In this document: positions 5,181 to 5,840 of the stretch, piece by piece
How the letters are laid out: every line of letters starts with the position of its first letter
Numbering within the stretch: position 1 is the stretch's first letter
Source of the DNA: Chloroflexota bacterium
GTDB lineage: Bacteria; Chloroflexota; Dehalococcoidia; Lucifugimonadales; Lucifugimonadaceae
Assembly: GCA_009837685.1 (NCBI GenBank)
Contig: VXTA01000323.1
Location: forward strand, 1-5,840
Reading direction: 5' to 3'
Length of the DNA: 5,840 nt
Made by a program: the position numbers and the translations under genes
The notes under the pieces: model-generated
What the model was told of the DNA's origin: nothing
The model's database searches: none
What the model saw: the letters and a program-made list of their open reading frames with translations, nothing else

Positions 5181-5840
5181 CTAACTCCTTTGCCGGATAA
5201 GCGGTTGTCCACTACGGTACGTAGCGACGCGCCAGAGCCATTCTGCGGGTCCGAACAGGAAGCGATTGAGCCAAGCCTGCGACCACCACATCTGCAAAGC
5301 CCACACTGCGACCACGAACACCAGAACTAGGGCTCGGTTCACAAAGTCAATGTCGGCCAGCAAAGTTGTTAAAACAAGCACACCGAGGACTGTCTGCGTG
5401 AGATAGTTGGTGAGTGCCATCCGGCCGACTGCACGCAATCGTTGCTTTAGCCAATGTTCAGCGCGGTTGTTCCATAGAATGATCAGGCTCATGTATCCGA
5501 GCGACGCGGGTATGGTGCCAAGCGTGTTGGGAATCTGGCCGATAAAGGCGATCTCTCGCGAGTAGTCGTTCAGTGAGGTGATGATGACGCCGGCTGTGGC
5601 GAGCGGCAAGCCAATGACAAGTCCGATCAGTGCAGTGCGTCGATATGTTTTGGCGGTCAATCCGCCGTTCATAAACCCGGTGCGATACAAACCGGCACCG
5701 ATGAGTATCATTCCCAGCGCGCGTAGGAAAAAGCCCAGTGCCACAAGAGCATCGAAATACTCCTGCTCATCGACCGTAACCACTCCGGGCGCCCAGCTTC
5801 GCGACAACGACACTACCGTCTCGTCGGCGATGTACTGCAT
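5181..5840 (-). CDS. DUF418 (YeiB-like) membrane protein, C-terminal part; 5' end outside window
   Basis: An open frame on the minus strand enters from the right edge and ends at TAG 5183-5181, giving 219 residues in view. The full family is about 350-420 residues, so roughly the N-terminal half is missing, and the ATG at the very edge (5840-5838) is probably an internal methionine. The DUF418 signature is clear: V138-G-R-M-A-L-T-N-Y-L-T-Q149, then W180-A-L-Q-M-W-W-S-Q-A-W-L191 and F194-L-F-G-P-A-E-W-L-W-R204. Hydrophobic segments lie at about 29-51, 69-90, 107-123, 143-162 and 166-186, consistent with an integral cytoplasmic membrane protein. DUF418 proteins are loosely related to membrane acyltransferases and often called putative transporters, with no proven activity. 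The gene ends 22 bases from the sulfatase stop, convergently, with no hairpin between them. Confidence 0.88.
   Translation of the reverse strand: MQYIADETVVSLSRSWAPGVVTVDEQEYFDALVALGFFLRALGMILIGAGLYRTGFMNGGLTAKTYRRTALIGLVIGLPLATAGVIITSLNDYSREIAFIGQIPNTLGTIPASLGYMSLIILWNNRAEHWLKQRLRAVGRMALTNYLTQTVLGVLVLTTLLADIDFVNRALVLVFVVAVWALQMWWSQAWLNRFLFGPAEWLWRVATYRSGQPLIRQRS

Noticed and set aside
4133..5212. Long antisense open frame of 359 codons opposite the sulfatase
   Set aside because: Its translation is a low-complexity mix rich in R, L, I, V and H with no family motif, and it mirrors the codon pattern of the strongly supported sulfatase gene.
1..5840. Defence, toxin-antitoxin, phage or secondary-metabolite system
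   Set aside because: Each reading frame that looks real belongs to a recognisable housekeeping or catabolic family; no nuclease, helicase, reverse transcriptase, small toxin pair or modular synthase is present.

Overview
This window looks like ordinary chromosomal DNA from a free-living, probably uncultured environmental bacterium. GC content is moderate, a little above half by eye. The gene mix is a C-terminal Cache sensory domain ending in SGWYE, a GYD protein, a DGPF/YciI protein, an amidohydrolase-2 enzyme, a formylglycine-type sulfatase and a DUF418 membrane protein. Small TTCCCGCG hairpin repeats lie between some of the genes. This mix recalls marine SAR202-type Chloroflexota, with Poribacteria or Planctomycetes relatives as alternatives. 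That is an impression from gene content, not a phylogenetic result, and there is no rRNA or tRNA here to settle it.

Layout. Positions 2-286 (+) are the 3' end of a gene whose product finishes with a Cache ligand-binding domain. A DedA-family membrane protein follows at 329-970 (+), only 42 bases downstream, and may be co-transcribed with it. From 1109 onward six consecutive genes alternate in strand: GYD protein (+, 1109-1432), class I glutamine-amidotransferase-like protein (-, 1404-2192, with its 3' end overlapping GYD by 29 bases), DGPF/YciI-like protein (+, 2342-2764), amidohydrolase-2 TIM-barrel enzyme (-, 2851-3696), Cys-type sulfatase (+, 3845-5158) and a DUF418 membrane protein cut by the right edge (-, 5181-5840). 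Every gene in that stretch must have its own promoter or be read singly, so there is little operon logic linking them.

Intergenic DNA. The gap 2193-2341 and the gap 3697-3844 each carry a copy of the same 27-base REP-like hairpin, in inverted orientation, bracketing the YciI and amidohydrolase genes. A perfect 9-bp hairpin separates the 3' ends of those two genes, and a second small palindrome lies before the sulfatase. No gap exceeds 300 bases.

Function. The sulfatase (sulfate ester cleavage) and the amidohydrolase (hydrolysis or decarboxylation of small organic molecules) fit an organism that scavenges organic matter, but nothing shows they share a pathway. I see no defence island, CRISPR array, transposase, phage gene or RNA gene. 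The most notable points are an amidotransferase-like protein that keeps its nucleophilic cysteine but has Glu and Gln where the catalytic His and Glu should be, the paired inverted REP-like repeats, and a shared ATTGC(A/G)AT translation-start context in three genes.
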